Shown: positions 1-8,930, numbered from the stretch's first letter. The stretch: 64,000 nucleotides of DNA from DASRPD01 sp035646535 (GCA_035646535.1 DASRPD010000098.1:53102-117101), one strand, 5' to 3'. Notes: a model not told the origin generated them from the letters alone. Numbers and translations are program-made.

Positions 1-79
1 GCGCGAGAGCCTGGACGAGCGCGTCGTCTCGGCGAGCGAGCCAGTCGCGAAGGAGGTGATCGTCGAGGACGACGGTCAC
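1..79 (-). CDS. Partial toxin-like protein (PIN-type candidate), cut by window edge
   Basis: Only the first 26 or so codons are inside the window. The reading frame opens with GTG at 79, overlapping the antitoxin stop by 4 bp (GTGA). The visible residues start VTVVLDDHLLRDWLARR. A hydrophobic strand followed by acidic residues fits the first catalytic Asp of PIN ribonucleases. The overlap with an AbrB-like antitoxin supports a type II toxin role. The catalytic remainder is not visible, so the family assignment is an inference. Confidence 0.4.
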   Translation of the reverse strand, partial: MTVVLDDHLLRDWLARRDDALVQALA

Positions 80-309
80 GCCGTGGCGAGGTCCGGGTCG
101 TCGTCGGCGGCGACGGCGGCGTAGTGCGCGTCGGTCGGGAGGATCTCATCGAGGAGGTTGCGGGCTTCGCCGGCGGGCACCGTGAGCACGCCGAAGCCGA
201 GGTCGATGATGTCGACCTGTCCACCGCGGTCCAGCCGCCAGCGGCGACGAACCGCGGCAGGAAGGCTCATCTGACCCGATGCAGACACGCGGAACGTCTC
301 GGTTGTCAT
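76..309 (-). CDS. AbrB/MazE-type antitoxin
   Basis: This 77-residue protein has an N-terminal swapped-hairpin (SpoVT-AbrB) signature: FRVSASGQMSLPAAVRRRW, where the GQMSLPAAVRRRW stretch matches the usual GRVTLPKEVR-type DNA-binding turn. The acidic C-terminal tail (DDDPDLATA) is typical of the toxin-neutralising segment. It is the first gene of a two-gene unit and its stop overlaps the GTG of the toxin-like gene. A GAGGTG ribosome site lies just before the ATG. The promoter region holds a perfect inverted repeat (321-352) that it probably binds to repress itself. Confidence 0.75.
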   Translation of the reverse strand: MTTETFRVSASGQMSLPAAVRRRWRLDRGGQVDIIDLGFGVLTVPAGEARNLLDEILPTDAHYAAVAADDDPDLATA

Positions 310-320
310 CGCTCACCTCG

Positions 321-352
321 ACACTTGGTGAAATCTCTCGTTTACCAAGTGT
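321..352 (-). promoter_or_regulatory. Inverted-repeat operator of the toxin-antitoxin pair
   Basis: ACACTTGGT at 321-329 and ACCAAGTGT at 344-352 are perfect 9-bp inverted arms with a 14-bp spacer. The element ends 12 bp before the antitoxin start. This is the expected place and form of an AbrB autorepression site. Confidence 0.65.
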
Positions 353-353
353 A

Positions 354-704
354 GGTCAGCGAGCGAGGCTCCTTCGCGTATTGGTGGTCGGCGAGCTGTG
401 CGACGGGAAGGTGCTCCCTCTCGGACCGGAACCGGCCGGGAACTTCAAGCTGCGAAGTCGACCGGGCCGGCCCGCGACGGGTTCCGGTCCTGCCGACACC
501 GTGCCGGGCTCTCGATGACCGCGCGACTGCGGGGCAGACCACCGCCTCCGCAGTGGTGCGGACAGCGCTCCGTCGCTACCTGAAGGTCAGTTGACTCGGC
601 CGAGCCAACCGCAGGGTTCTTGGCGCATGGTTGTGAGCACCTGCGCGCGAGTTCAGCGACGGCGCTGTGGGTCCTGACGAGCCTCCGGTGAACTGGGTGT
701 CCCG
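354..704. other. Non-coding stretch, no gene recognised
   Basis: Short open frames exist on both strands but none shows a family motif, a ribosome site or a credible start. It lies between the antitoxin promoter and a truncated GrpB gene and is best read as eroded DNA. Confidence 0.5.
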
Positions 705-875
705 ATGTCTGCATTGATCGAGATCGTCGACTACCAGCCCCGCTGGGTGACGCAGTTCGGCGAAGTGGCGGACACGTTGCGCAGGGCGATGGCCGACGAC
801 GTCGTGCGTATCGATCACATTGGTTCGACCGCGGTACCGGGACTCGCCGCGAAGGATGTCATCGGTGCGTCTTGA
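705..875 (+). pseudogene. GrpB/UPF0157 family fragment (N-terminal third only)
   Basis: The 56 residues read IEIVDYQPRWVTQF and then DHIGSTAVPGLAAKDVI, which is the conserved GrpB signature (nucleotidyltransferase-like fold). The frame stops at 873-875 directly after this motif. Complete GrpB proteins are about 170 residues, so roughly two thirds is missing. No continuation is found in another frame downstream, so this looks like a deletion rather than a simple frameshift. Confidence 0.75.
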
Positions 876-1175
876 CGCAGTCGCCCGGGACCGGGTCGAG
901 CATGCTCAGCTGCTGGAAGCTCCTCATTGAACAGCACAAACCTACCAAGATCAGCGGTGGTTGGTTGGTTTGAGTGGTTTCCTGGGTGAGATTCGCTGCC
1001 GCTCGATGTCGGAGCGTCACGCACCGAACGACCCTGCCGCCGAGGGGAAAGACTGTGCTGTCCGAACGCGGGATTCGGGAACATCCCGACGCTGCCTCAT
1101 CGAGAGGCACAAGACGCCCACCGAGCGCCGCGTGGTCGCGGGTCCGTTGCGCGCAGGTACGTTCGCAACGTGGGC
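876..1175. other. Non-coding stretch after the GrpB fragment
   Basis: No credible gene is seen on either strand. The local base composition is less GC-biased than the flanking genes (for example around 925-990), which fits a remnant or insertion boundary. Confidence 0.4.
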
Positions 1176-1658
1176 TCAGCGCGCGGTGCTGGGCAGGGGC
1201 GACGCCGGGAGGACTCGCACGACATCCAGCGGCAGCCGCTCCCCGTTCTCGAACGCCTCGATTGCGAGCTCGATGTGTGAGCCACGCAACTTCCGGTCGC
1301 GGGACAGCGAGGCGATCTCGTCGTTGGTGAAGTAGCAGACCTCCGGGTGGGCCGGTGTGGTGGTGATCGTTCCTCCGACCACGTGGGAGGCGAACACGAA
1401 GTTGACGACGCCGAAGCCCTCGCTCGTCCTCGGGCACTGGTATATGCCGACCAGGTGGTCGACGACGACGTCCAACCTGGTCTCTTCGTTCGCCTCCCGC
1501 ACGGCGGCTTCGACCAGCGTTTCGCCGACCTCCGGTTTGCCCGCGGGCAGATTGAACCGAGAACGTGCCGATGGCTTCGCTTCTCTCACGCGGACCGGCT
1601 CGCGCCGCCGGCCCTGGTGCCGTCGGGCTGGGACGGGCAGGATCGAGGAATGGACCAT
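1176..1658 (-). CDS. Nudix hydrolase, N-terminus doubtful
   Basis: Nudix proteins hydrolyse nucleoside diphosphates linked to another group. The Nudix box is clear: NLPAGKPEVGE, then AAVREANEETRLDV, matching GX5EX7REUXEEXGU except that the final Gly is Arg. The C-terminal half (FVFASHVVGG and onward) is typical. Upstream of the box the reading frame is Arg-rich (RRHQGRRREPVRV) and lacks the usual first beta-strands. The proposed ATG at 1658 overlaps the divergent gene at 1650. The gene may therefore be truncated at its 5' end or carry an upstream frameshift. Confidence 0.6.
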   Translation of the reverse strand: MVHSSILPVPARRHQGRRREPVRVREAKPSARSRFNLPAGKPEVGETLVEAAVREANEETRLDVVVDHLVGIYQCPRTSEGFGVVNFVFASHVVGGTITTTPAHPEVCYFTNDEIASLSRDRKLRGSHIELAIEAFENGERLPLDVVRVLPASPLPSTAR

Positions 1659-2303
1659 GAGGGGCTCGAGCCGTTCTTCGAGGCGTGCGAGCTCGCGTCG
1701 CGAGTCATGAACGACCACGCCGTGGCCCACAGTTGGGGCGACCCGAGTGCTCTGGATGGGTTCACCGTCGGGGGCATCGCCGCTCACCTGTACGCGGCGA
1801 CGAGACGGTTCGAGGTCGCACTCGATGAAGATGTCGCGGAACGCCCGCAGGTGGTTGACCTGCCGGCGTTCTACGGCCTCAACCGGGTGAACGATCCGGG
1901 CGAGCTGACCGCCGGGTGGCATCCGCTGCTCCGAGAGGACGCCGAACGACGCGCCGCGCACGGTCCCGAGGCCGTTGCGGAACGGTTCGGTGCCGTCGTT
2001 GCTCGTCTGCAGAACCGCCTTCGTGCCGAATCCCCAGAGCGACTCATTCCAGTGTGGACGATCGCTGATGGGGCCACGCCGCTCAGGGTGTACGTGGCCA
2101 CTCGGGTCGTGGAGCTGGTTGTGCACGCCGACGATCTCGCGGTCAGCGTCAATCTCGAGGCCTTGGCGATCCCGCGCTCGGCCGCCTTGGTGGTTCTCGA
2201 CGTCTTCGTCGAGATGGCTCGGCACAGAAGCGGCGATCTCGACGTGATCCGCGCGTTCGCTCGCCGCGAACGCGCCGGAGAGGACGCGCTCCGCGTCCTG
2301 TAG
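1650..2303 (+). CDS. Maleylpyruvate isomerase family mycothiol-dependent enzyme (DinB-like fold)
   Basis: The 217-residue protein has the MDMPI pattern. The N-terminal helix is followed by FTVGGIAAHLYAATRRFE, with the conserved metal-ligand His in AAHL. Later come VATRVVELVVHADDLA, with the second His, and the C-terminal helices. Family members use mycothiol as cofactor or act as thiol transferases with unknown substrates. Conserved His and Glu residues suggest an intact metal site. It starts divergently from the Nudix gene, with a 9-bp overlap of the proposed 5' ends. The substrate is unknown. Confidence 0.7.
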   Translation: MDHEGLEPFFEACELASRVMNDHAVAHSWGDPSALDGFTVGGIAAHLYAATRRFEVALDEDVAERPQVVDLPAFYGLNRVNDPGELTAGWHPLLREDAERRAAHGPEAVAERFGAVVARLQNRLRAESPERLIPVWTIADGATPLRVYVATRVVELVVHADDLAVSVNLEALAIPRSAALVVLDVFVEMARHRSGDLDVIRAFARRERAGEDALRVL

Positions 2304-2387
2304 CGCGCGCTGTCCCGTTCGCCACGAAACACGGCGACCATCTCCAATCCATCGGCGCGGCCTCCCAGACTTGTCCCGATCGTTGGG

Positions 2388-2525
2388 TCAACGCGTTGGT
2401 CGTCGGGAGCTGAGGACGCAGAACTCGTTTCCTTCGGGGTCAGCGAGCACGCTCCAGGGCTGTTCGCCTTGGCCGACGTTGGTTCGGACCGCCCCCAGCG
2501 GGCGCGGCGCGCGCAGGGCATCATG
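2388..2525 (-). pseudogene. Glyoxalase/VOC C-terminal fragment
   Basis: About 35 residues are recognisable: VGQGEQPWSVLADPEGNEF followed by CVLSSRR. This is the C-terminal half of the last VOC beta-alpha repeat, including the metal-ligand Glu of GNEF. The upstream residues in frame do not look like a VOC protein and the fragment abuts the start of an intact VOC gene on the other strand. It is best read as a remnant of a separate, inactivated gene. Confidence 0.6.
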
Positions 2526-2927
2526 GCGGACGTGGAACGGGGGAACAGGCTCGTGACGGTCGTGATCGAGGTCGCCGACCTGGACAGGTCGGCGCAGCTG
2601 TATCGCGATGGCTTCGGGGTGGATCTTCACCTCGCGGATCACGGTGGTGCTGGCCATGGTGAGGACGATCGTTGGGTCAGCGGCCGTCATGCGGCGACGT
2701 CGTGGAAGGAAAGATCGTTTCTCCACTTCGCGCTCTACCAGTCGAAGGGAGCACCGACATCGGGCGCCCAGCTGAGCTTCGGAGTTGACGACATCGCCGC
2801 AGCACATCGTGTAGCGATCGATGCCGGAGCGGTGGTCGTCCATGAGCCGCGGCGAGAGCCATGGGGCACGAGCGCGCGCTACCGGGACTACGACGGCAAC
2901 GTGGTGGAACTGACTCAGCCTGGGTGA
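2523..2927 (+). CDS. Glyoxalase/bleomycin-resistance (VOC) family protein
   Basis: The 134-residue protein shows paired VOC repeats. The first is VTVVIEVADLDRSAQLYRDG and the second contains LSFGVDDIAAAHRVAID and RYRDYDGNVVELTQPG with the usual ligand Glu. ATG at 2523 is chosen because homologues begin shortly before the first beta-strand. VOC proteins are metal-dependent isomerases, lyases or dioxygenases, or drug-binding proteins, and nothing here fixes the substrate. The kinase pseudogene follows 14 bp later. Confidence 0.75.
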   Translation: MADVERGNRLVTVVIEVADLDRSAQLYRDGFGVDLHLADHGGAGHGEDDRWVSGRHAATSWKERSFLHFALYQSKGAPTSGAQLSFGVDDIAAAHRVAIDAGAVVVHEPRREPWGTSARYRDYDGNVVELTQPG

Positions 2928-2941
2928 GCGACAATGGCGTG

Positions 2942-3271
2942 ATGGCGTCGCTTCTTGTCATCTCTGGCCCGCCCGGCGCGGGCAGCTCGACGGTCGCGCG
3001 TGCTCTCGCTGAGAGGATCGAACCGAGCGTGCTCGTTGACGGCGACGCGTTCTTCGCGTTTGTCGCTCGCGGCGCGGTGTCACCGTGGCTTGCCGAGGCT
3101 CGCGACCAGAACGAGGTCGTCACTCGCGCCGCGGCGTCCGCCGCGGCGTGAGTGACGATCGACGAACGGCACGTGCTCATCGATCCGCCCGATGAAGTCG
3201 ATGCTGTCGCGGATCGGATCTTGGCGGCGGTCGACCGCGAGACGCTGGTGTATCGCAGCCGTTCGTCGTGA
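2942..3271 (+). pseudogene. P-loop kinase (AAA_33/zeta-toxin-like) with internal deletion
   Basis: The N-terminus MASLLVISGPPGAGSSTVA carries a Walker A loop (GPPGAGSS) and then VDGDAFF, as in small-molecule and chloramphenicol-phosphotransferase-like kinases. The frame stops at 3149-3151. The same frame resumes at once with VTIDERHVLIDPPDEVDA and ends at 3271. That tail matches the C-terminus of such kinases (IDP, then a helix). About 90 central residues, including the lid, are missing, so the gene looks inactivated by deletion. Confidence 0.65.
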
Positions 3272-3287
3272 GAACGATGGAGCGAAG

Positions 3288-3313
3288 TGTCACCGAACGC
3301 CTCCTCGGTGACA
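3288..3313. terminator. Hairpin between convergent genes
   Basis: TGTCACCGA (3288-3296) and TCGGTGACA (3305-3313) form a perfect 9-bp stem with an 8-nt loop. It sits between the kinase pseudogene and the 3' end of the SARP gene, where a bidirectional terminator would be expected. There is no T-run, as is common in high-GC actinobacteria. Confidence 0.5.
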
Positions 3314-3366
3314 GGGCCGGCGCTTCACAGGGATGTTCCCTCGCCGTGAGGTGGCCCGGATTCGAA

Positions 3367-6338
3367 TCAGCGACCGTCGCCGGTCAACACGGCGATCTGC
3401 TGCTCGACGAAGTTGACGATCTCACTGTCCTTCATGGATGCACCCTGGCGTACTGCGTCGGCGAAGGCGGCCGGTCCCAGCAGCGATCGCAATTGATCGA
3501 CGCTGTCGGAGAGCCGCTCGGCGTCAGCTGGTTCGAATGGCAGCGCGTGTGATGCACCGACCGCGGTGAGCGACCCGTGCAGGACGGCCGCGGCCTCGAA
3601 TGCTCCGAGGTCGACGAGGATCCCGAGCACTCGACGCAACGACAGCCATTGGTTGGCCCAGTCGCCACCTCGGTACCACGTGTCGACGACGTCGGCGTAG
3701 CCGATCAGCGCGGTCATGTGCTCACCGTGTTTCGCCCTGAGCCAGTGGACCTCGGTGAGGGCGAAGGCTTCGATCCAACGGTTGCCGGCCTCGGCGGCCA
3801 CCAGACTGGCTCGCTCGAGGTACGAGAGCGCCTCGCTCGGGTCGGTGCGCTCGAGAGCAAGTCCGAGGGCGTAATCGGCCTGGGCATGCGCAGTTGGTGA
3901 CTGGGCTGCGTCCGCCGCGGCCCTGGCCTCGCGGGCGAGCACGGCGCCGCGGCTCCCAGCTCCGACGCTGGTCTCGGCCACGGATCGCATGTACAGGCCG
4001 TGAGCGATTCGAGCCGTGGAGCCGGATCGCCGGGCCGAGTCCAGCATCCGATCCATCCAGGCCAACCCTTCGTCGACCCGTTCCATGTAGAAGAACGTGT
4101 TGCCCAGGACCCGCTCGGGGAGACCACTGTCGGACGTCTCGGTCTTGCCCTCGGCCTCGAGGGCTTGGTGGGCGAGGCTGATTGCTGCCTCCATGTCGCC
4201 CCGTACGAAACGGCCGTAGGCCGACACAGCCAGCGCGACCGGCCGATCAGGGTGGTCGCTGGCGCCAGGGAGACGTGCCGACGCGTCGGCCCAACTCGCG
4301 ACCTCGTACTGGACGCGCCTGAACGCGAACTCCCACAGTGAAGCGACGAGTCGCAGCGCGCTGTGGGCGTCATCCCGGCGGAGCGCGGTGAGGTGCGCCG
4401 CCCGGAGGTTGTCGAAGTCCCGATCGAGTGCGACCGACCACGACGGCTCATCGGGGCTGTCCAGGCCGGCAGCCCCGCGTTCTGCCAGGTCGAGGAACCA
4501 GCTGAGGTGACGATCCTCGACGTCCTCGAGGATCCCGCGCTCAGCCAGACGATCGAGACCGAACTCGCGCAACGGCTCAAGAAGACGGTACCGAGGCGGA
4601 CCCGGATCGACGAGCACGACCATTGACTTGTCGACGAGGCCGGCGAGTGTGCCAACCGTGGGCGAGTCCTGCGGTCCAATCAGACAGACTGCCTCGGCCG
4701 CCGGTAGGTCGAAGCCTCCCGCGAAGACCGCCAACTGCTCGAAGACCTTCTGCTCCTGAGGTTCGAGGAGGTCGTGGGACCACTCGACGAGGTGGTGAAG
4801 CGTGCGTTGACGTCCATCGGCACCGCGCTGGGTCTGGCCGAGCAACTCGATCCGCTGGTGCAGACGTGCCGCGAGCGTGTCGATACCCATGCTTCGTACC
4901 CTGGCCGCCGCAAGCTCCAGGGCCAGGGGGAGGCCGTCGAGTCGGCGGCAGATCTCGGCGACGACCGCGGCGTTGTCGTCGGTCAGCGTGAACCCGCGGG
5001 TTGCGGCGTCGGCGCGGGACGCGAAGAGCTCCACCGCGGCCGAGCTTCGAATCTCGCCGGCCAGCACGGCATCCGAGGTCGGCAACGACAGCGGGGCGAG
5101 GACCTCGACGTACTCCCCGGCCAGGCCGAGAGGCTCCCTGCTCGTGGCGAGGATCCTGAGTCGGGGACACGACGAGCGGAGACGGTCGACGAGGGGGCGA
5201 GGGTGTCGGTGACGTGTTCACAGTTGTCGAGCACCAGCATGCAGTTCGTCGAGGCGAGGTGCTCCTCGATCGTGGACTCGATGGTCCGGTACTGACGCTG
5301 TTGGATGTCGAGGGCGTGCGCGATGACCTGCGCGGCTCCCGACGGGTCCCGGAGCGGTGCGAACTCGACCACTGTCACACCATCGTCGAACGCATCCATG
5401 ACGCCGCCGGCGACGCGCATGGCCAGCCTGGTCTTGCCGACCCCTCCGGGCCCGGTCACCGTCATCAGCGGCTGATCCCGGAGGGCTTCGGACAGGGCGA
5501 GCACATCAGGATCGCGACCGATGAACGAGGTCGCCCCCATCAGCTGGGGGACGAGAATGCTCGCGGCTCGAAGTTTGGTGGACGGCTCGCCCGTGGAGTG
5601 AAGAGAGGGGTCGTCAGCCAGGATTCTCACCTCGAGCTCGCGCACCGCCGGCGACAGATCGAGGCCCAGCTCCTGTCCGAGCATCTCGCGGAGCTTGCCG
5701 ACCCGACGGAGTGCCTCACCCTGTCGGCCCGTGCGGTACAGGGCCAAGATCAGCAGGCGCCAGTAGCACTCCCGAAGCGGGTGGAGACTCACCAGTGCTT
5801 CGAGCTCACCCACCATCGGCGCAGGATCGCCGGTTGCCATCCTGGCGTCGGCCCACTGATCGGTTGCCACCAGCCGGAGCTCGTCGAGACGCACCGCCTC
5901 GCCGTGCACCTCGGCGAGGTCCGCGTACTGTCCGAAGGCTGGTCCGTGCCACAGGGCGAGCGCTGACTCGAGCACCGGAACGGACTCGTGAGCACCGAGG
6001 GTGTGGCCTCGGGCGAGCAGTGCCTCGAAGCGGTCCGCGTCGAGTCCGCCGTCGGGCGTGTCCAGCCGATAGCCGGCGGAATCGAGCGTGATCGAGAATC
6101 CCGGAGGGAGCGCCGCTCGGAGGCGCGAGACCTGACTCTGTACCGTCGCCTTCGCCGACTTCGGCGGCCCCTCACCCCACAGCGTCTCGATCAGCCGATC
6201 AGAAGACACCGGATTGTGCCGGTGCGCGATGAGGACCGACAGCAGTTGCTGCGCCTTCGGCCCACCGAGTGGGCGCGGCGCACCCTCAGCCCACAGCACG
6301 AGCCCCCCGAGCACTCGCAGCTCCGTGGGTCCCGTCAT
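3367..6338 (-). CDS. AfsR/SARP-family transcriptional regulator, one frameshift
   Basis: The order is an OmpR-like winged helix (LRVLGGLVLWAEG to YRLDT), a BTAD domain (residues about 95-245), an NB-ARC-type ATPase with Walker A GPGGVGKTR and Walker B LVLDNCEHV, and a TPR-like C-terminal half. The protein would be about 990 residues. The frame breaks after NCEHVTDTLAP at the run of five G at 5193-5197 on the plus strand. One extra base restores LVDRLRSSCPRL and continuity to the stop at 3367. ATG 6338 follows a GGGAGG site. It is divergent from the DUF1326-DUF2182 genes and is probably their activator. The frameshift may be a homopolymer sequencing error. Confidence 0.8.
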
Positions 6339-6361
6339 CGGCTCAGCCTCCCGCGCTGTCT

Positions 6362-6379
6362 GCTTGCAGTCCGCTTGCA
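6362..6379. promoter_or_regulatory. SARP-type direct heptamer repeat
   Basis: GCTTGCA occurs at 6362-6368 and again at 6373-6379, separated by exactly 4 bp. Direct 7-bp repeats at an 11-bp period are the known recognition layout of SARP regulators. The site is 24 bp upstream of the SARP gene start in the shared intergenic region. Confidence 0.55.
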
Positions 6380-6401
6380 ATTGGCCGCCGGCTTCGCACG
6401 C

Positions 6402-6419
6402 GCATTGCGAGCCATTTGC
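6402..6419. promoter_or_regulatory. Second, imperfect SARP-like repeat pair
   Basis: GCATTGC (6402-6408) and CATTTGC (6413-6419) are again 11 bp apart. They share the TTGC core with the first pair and are nearer to the DUF1326 promoter. The match is weaker, so this is tentative. Confidence 0.35.
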
Positions 6420-6501
6420 AGGGTGGGTCCTTCATCATCGCCTCACTGATGGCTCGTCAGCGAGCCACAGTCGCTCACCGACAACAACGGAGGTCCGAGC
6501 C

Positions 6502-7098
6502 ATGACGTGGAAGCTGTCCGGAAGCTACTTCGAGTCCTGCAACTGCGAGGCGGCGTGCCCGTGCGCGTTCCTTGGTCCGCCGACGACGGGGGTGTGCACT
6601 GCGATCATCGGATGGCACATCGAAAACGGTGAGTACGAGGGACTGCAGCTCGACGGGCTCAACGTGGCCTTGGCTGTGGACTCGCCGGGGCACATGGCCA
6701 CGACCGAGTGGCGGGCGGCCGTGTACCTCGACGATCGGGCCTCCGAGGAGCAGACAGCCGCGCTCGGCGCCATCTTCTCCGGCGCTGCCGGGGGACACCC
6801 GGCCGTCCTGGGCTCCTACATCGGCGAGGTACTGGGCGTCGCCACCGCACCGATCACCTTCGAAGGTGACGACGCGTCGCGGGCGATGCGGATCGGCGAC
6901 GTGGCTGACGTGAAGATCACCGCGATGGAAGGCCAGGGCGGAGCCCAGGTCACGATCGCCAATCACCCCTTGGCAGTTGCTCCCGGCCAAGAGGTGGTCG
7001 CGGCTCGGGCAGATCACCTCCGGTTCACCGATCACGGCTACGAATGGGAGCTGTCGGAGAGCAACGGCTTCTTCTCGCCCTTCAAGTACGAGGGATGA
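6502..7098 (+). CDS. DUF1326 domain-containing protein
   Basis: The 198-residue protein starts MTWKLSGSYFESCNCEAACP. The conserved Cys cluster ESCNCEAACPCAF is the hallmark of DUF1326 and probably binds metal or forms disulfides. No signal peptide or membrane segment is seen. It is preceded by a CGGAGG ribosome site and its stop lies 1 bp before the ATG of the DUF2182 gene, so the two are translated together. The two families commonly occur side by side, but their joint function is not established. A role in metal handling is an inference from the cysteines. Confidence 0.85.
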   Translation: MTWKLSGSYFESCNCEAACPCAFLGPPTTGVCTAIIGWHIENGEYEGLQLDGLNVALAVDSPGHMATTEWRAAVYLDDRASEEQTAALGAIFSGAAGGHPAVLGSYIGEVLGVATAPITFEGDDASRAMRIGDVADVKITAMEGQGGAQVTIANHPLAVAPGQEVVAARADHLRFTDHGYEWELSESNGFFSPFKYEG

Positions 7099-7099
7099 G

Positions 7100-7867
7100 A
7101 TGAGAGCGTTGCTCGCACCCCCGACTGCGAGGACTCGGCTGTTCGTGGCCGCGGGTCTCGTGTTCGTCGTCGTGCTGTCCTGGGCCTACCTCATCTTCCT
7201 CAGCGCCCGCATGGGCGACATGCAGTCGCCGTTTGCCATGCCGATGACCTCTGCCTGGACGGGTCAGGACGTCGTGCTCATGTGGACGATGTGGGCGGTG
7301 ATGATGGCCGGGATGATGCTCCCGTCGGCGGCACCGATGATCGGCGCCTATGCGACGACCGTCCGATCGGACACCCCCGGGCTTCACGGCTCCACCGCAT
7401 TGTTCGTGGCCGGCTACCTCGCTGCCTGGAGCGGCTTCGCCGCGCTGGCGACCGGCGCCCAGTGGGTGCTGCACGACGCCGCACTCGTCAATGCCATGGG
7501 GGTCTCCACGAGCAGTTGGCTCGGCGGCCTGCTGTTGCTGGCGGCGGGTGCCTACCAGTTCACGAGGGTCAAAGATGCGTGTCTTCGGCAGTGCCGGACG
7601 CCCCTTGGATTCCTCCTCAACGAGTGGCGCGATGGCCAACGTGGCGCGGTCGTCATGGGTGTGCGCCACGGGGCGGTCTGCGTCGGGTGCTGCTGGGCAC
7701 TGATGACGCTCTTGTTCGTGCTCGGCGTCATGAACCTGTGGTGGATCGCGCTCGTGGCCGCGGTGGTCCTGCTCGAGAAGATCCTTCCGAGTCGGGCGAT
7801 CAGCCACGCGCTCGGAGCCTCGTTGATGGTCTGGGGCGCTGCGCTCGTGATGGGGCTCGGCTCATGA
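7100..7867 (+). CDS. DUF2182 integral membrane, predicted metal-binding protein
   Basis: The 255-residue protein has about six membrane helices, the first at residues 14-35. Met-rich motifs MWAVMMAGMMLPSAAPM and a Cys-containing cluster (KDACLRQCRTPLGF and RHGAVCVGCCWALM) are the family signature and suggest soft-metal binding. It is the second gene of the DUF1326 unit. The Met and Cys ligands would fit copper or a similar ion, but no substrate is proven. Regulation by the divergent SARP protein is likely from the shared promoter region. Confidence 0.85.
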   Translation: MRALLAPPTARTRLFVAAGLVFVVVLSWAYLIFLSARMGDMQSPFAMPMTSAWTGQDVVLMWTMWAVMMAGMMLPSAAPMIGAYATTVRSDTPGLHGSTALFVAGYLAAWSGFAALATGAQWVLHDAALVNAMGVSTSSWLGGLLLLAAGAYQFTRVKDACLRQCRTPLGFLLNEWRDGQRGAVVMGVRHGAVCVGCCWALMTLLFVLGVMNLWWIALVAAVVLLEKILPSRAISHALGASLMVWGAALVMGLGS

Positions 7868-8018
7868 GCGCCCGCCCCTTTCCCGTCGGGTGATGGAGGA
7901 GACGCATCTCGAGCGTGCCCCGCGAGGGCGGGTCGACACCTCCTGGAAGCGAACACGACGCTGCTCACCCGGCTCTTCGCGAACAACAGCGCGACACGTC
8001 ACACCGAGAGGGAGAGAG

Positions 8019-8912
8019 TCAGGTCGGCGGTGGGTCCTCACGGTGGAGCCAATCCAACAAGTCCGTCGGAGCCAGATGCTCGGCGCGTGCCTGGTAGTCG
8101 GCGAGCTCGCGCTCGGAGAGCACCTCTCGGGCAGCGCCGGACGAACCGCGGCGAAAGAACCGCGCGGGGGACTTGAGGACTCCTGCGGCGTCGGGGGCCA
8201 ACTGGTCGGCACGAGCTCGCATCCGCTCGAAGCGCGCCGCGCGCACGAGATCGGGCCACCTCGCCTCGTCGACATGGATGTGGAGCAGTCTCGCGAGGCG
8301 GCGCATCTGGCCTTCGAGATCAGCCGACAGATCGTCGTAGTGCACGAGAACGATGTTCGGCTGGTCGCGACGGGCCCACGCGTCGGACAGGTGCCACAGC
8401 ACTCCAGCAAGGGAGTCCATCTGCTCGCGCGGGCTTCCCTGCCAGTTGATCCACGCAACCAGCCACTCGCGAAGCGGCGGCCGAGCGGACGCCGGCGATG
8501 GGGGTCGGTCCCGGCCGGTGAGCTCGCGCATCCGCTCGCGATCGAGGTTGTCGCCCTGGTGGTACAGCGACACTGCCATGTCCAACGGGTGGCGCGCCAC
8601 CACGATGTAGGTGGCGCGCGGGTCCAGCGGCACACCGTCGAGCGGCGTGTGGGTCTTCACGAACCGCCGGTGCCCCTGCGCGTCGAGGTGAGCCAAGACG
8701 TCGTCGCGTGGAGCCCCGAGCCAGTCCAACCACGGGGAGAGCTCGGCCAACGGCGCGGGCAGGTCCTCGGTCTGGAACACCAACAGCGCGCAGATCATCT
8801 GCACCCAGGTCGTGCCGCTCTTGGACCGCGTGCTGATCACGATGTCGCCCGGCCGGAACGAGAACCCCGCCCACCGAGCACTGTCCTCGTCCGCGGAGCG
8901 GTATCGGGACAT
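8019..8912 (-). CDS. Sulfotransferase (PAPS-dependent, cytosolic type)
   Basis: The 297-residue protein transfers sulfate from PAPS to a hydroxyl or amine acceptor. The 5'-phosphosulfate loop is STRSKSGTTWVQMI, and the 3'-phosphate motif is VARHPLDMAVSLYHQGDN. The catalytic His is in FVKTHTPLDGVPLDP. The C-terminal FFRRGSSGAARE matches the family RKGxxGDW region but is less conserved. It begins 18 bp after the VOC gene, so the two probably share an mRNA. The acceptor is unknown. Confidence 0.85.
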   Translation of the reverse strand: MSRYRSADEDSARWAGFSFRPGDIVISTRSKSGTTWVQMICALLVFQTEDLPAPLAELSPWLDWLGAPRDDVLAHLDAQGHRRFVKTHTPLDGVPLDPRATYIVVARHPLDMAVSLYHQGDNLDRERMRELTGRDRPPSPASARPPLREWLVAWINWQGSPREQMDSLAGVLWHLSDAWARRDQPNIVLVHYDDLSADLEGQMRRLARLLHIHVDEARWPDLVRAARFERMRARADQLAPDAAGVLKSPARFFRRGSSGAAREVLSERELADYQARAEHLAPTDLLDWLHREDPPPT

Positions 8913-8930
8913 CGCCCGACCGTGTCTCTA

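Noticed and set aside
3352..3367. GGATTCGAATC, resembling a tRNA T-arm, at the end of the SARP gene
   Set aside because: No matching acceptor, D-arm or anticodon stem could be found on either strand, and the match overlaps a palindromic TTCGAA.
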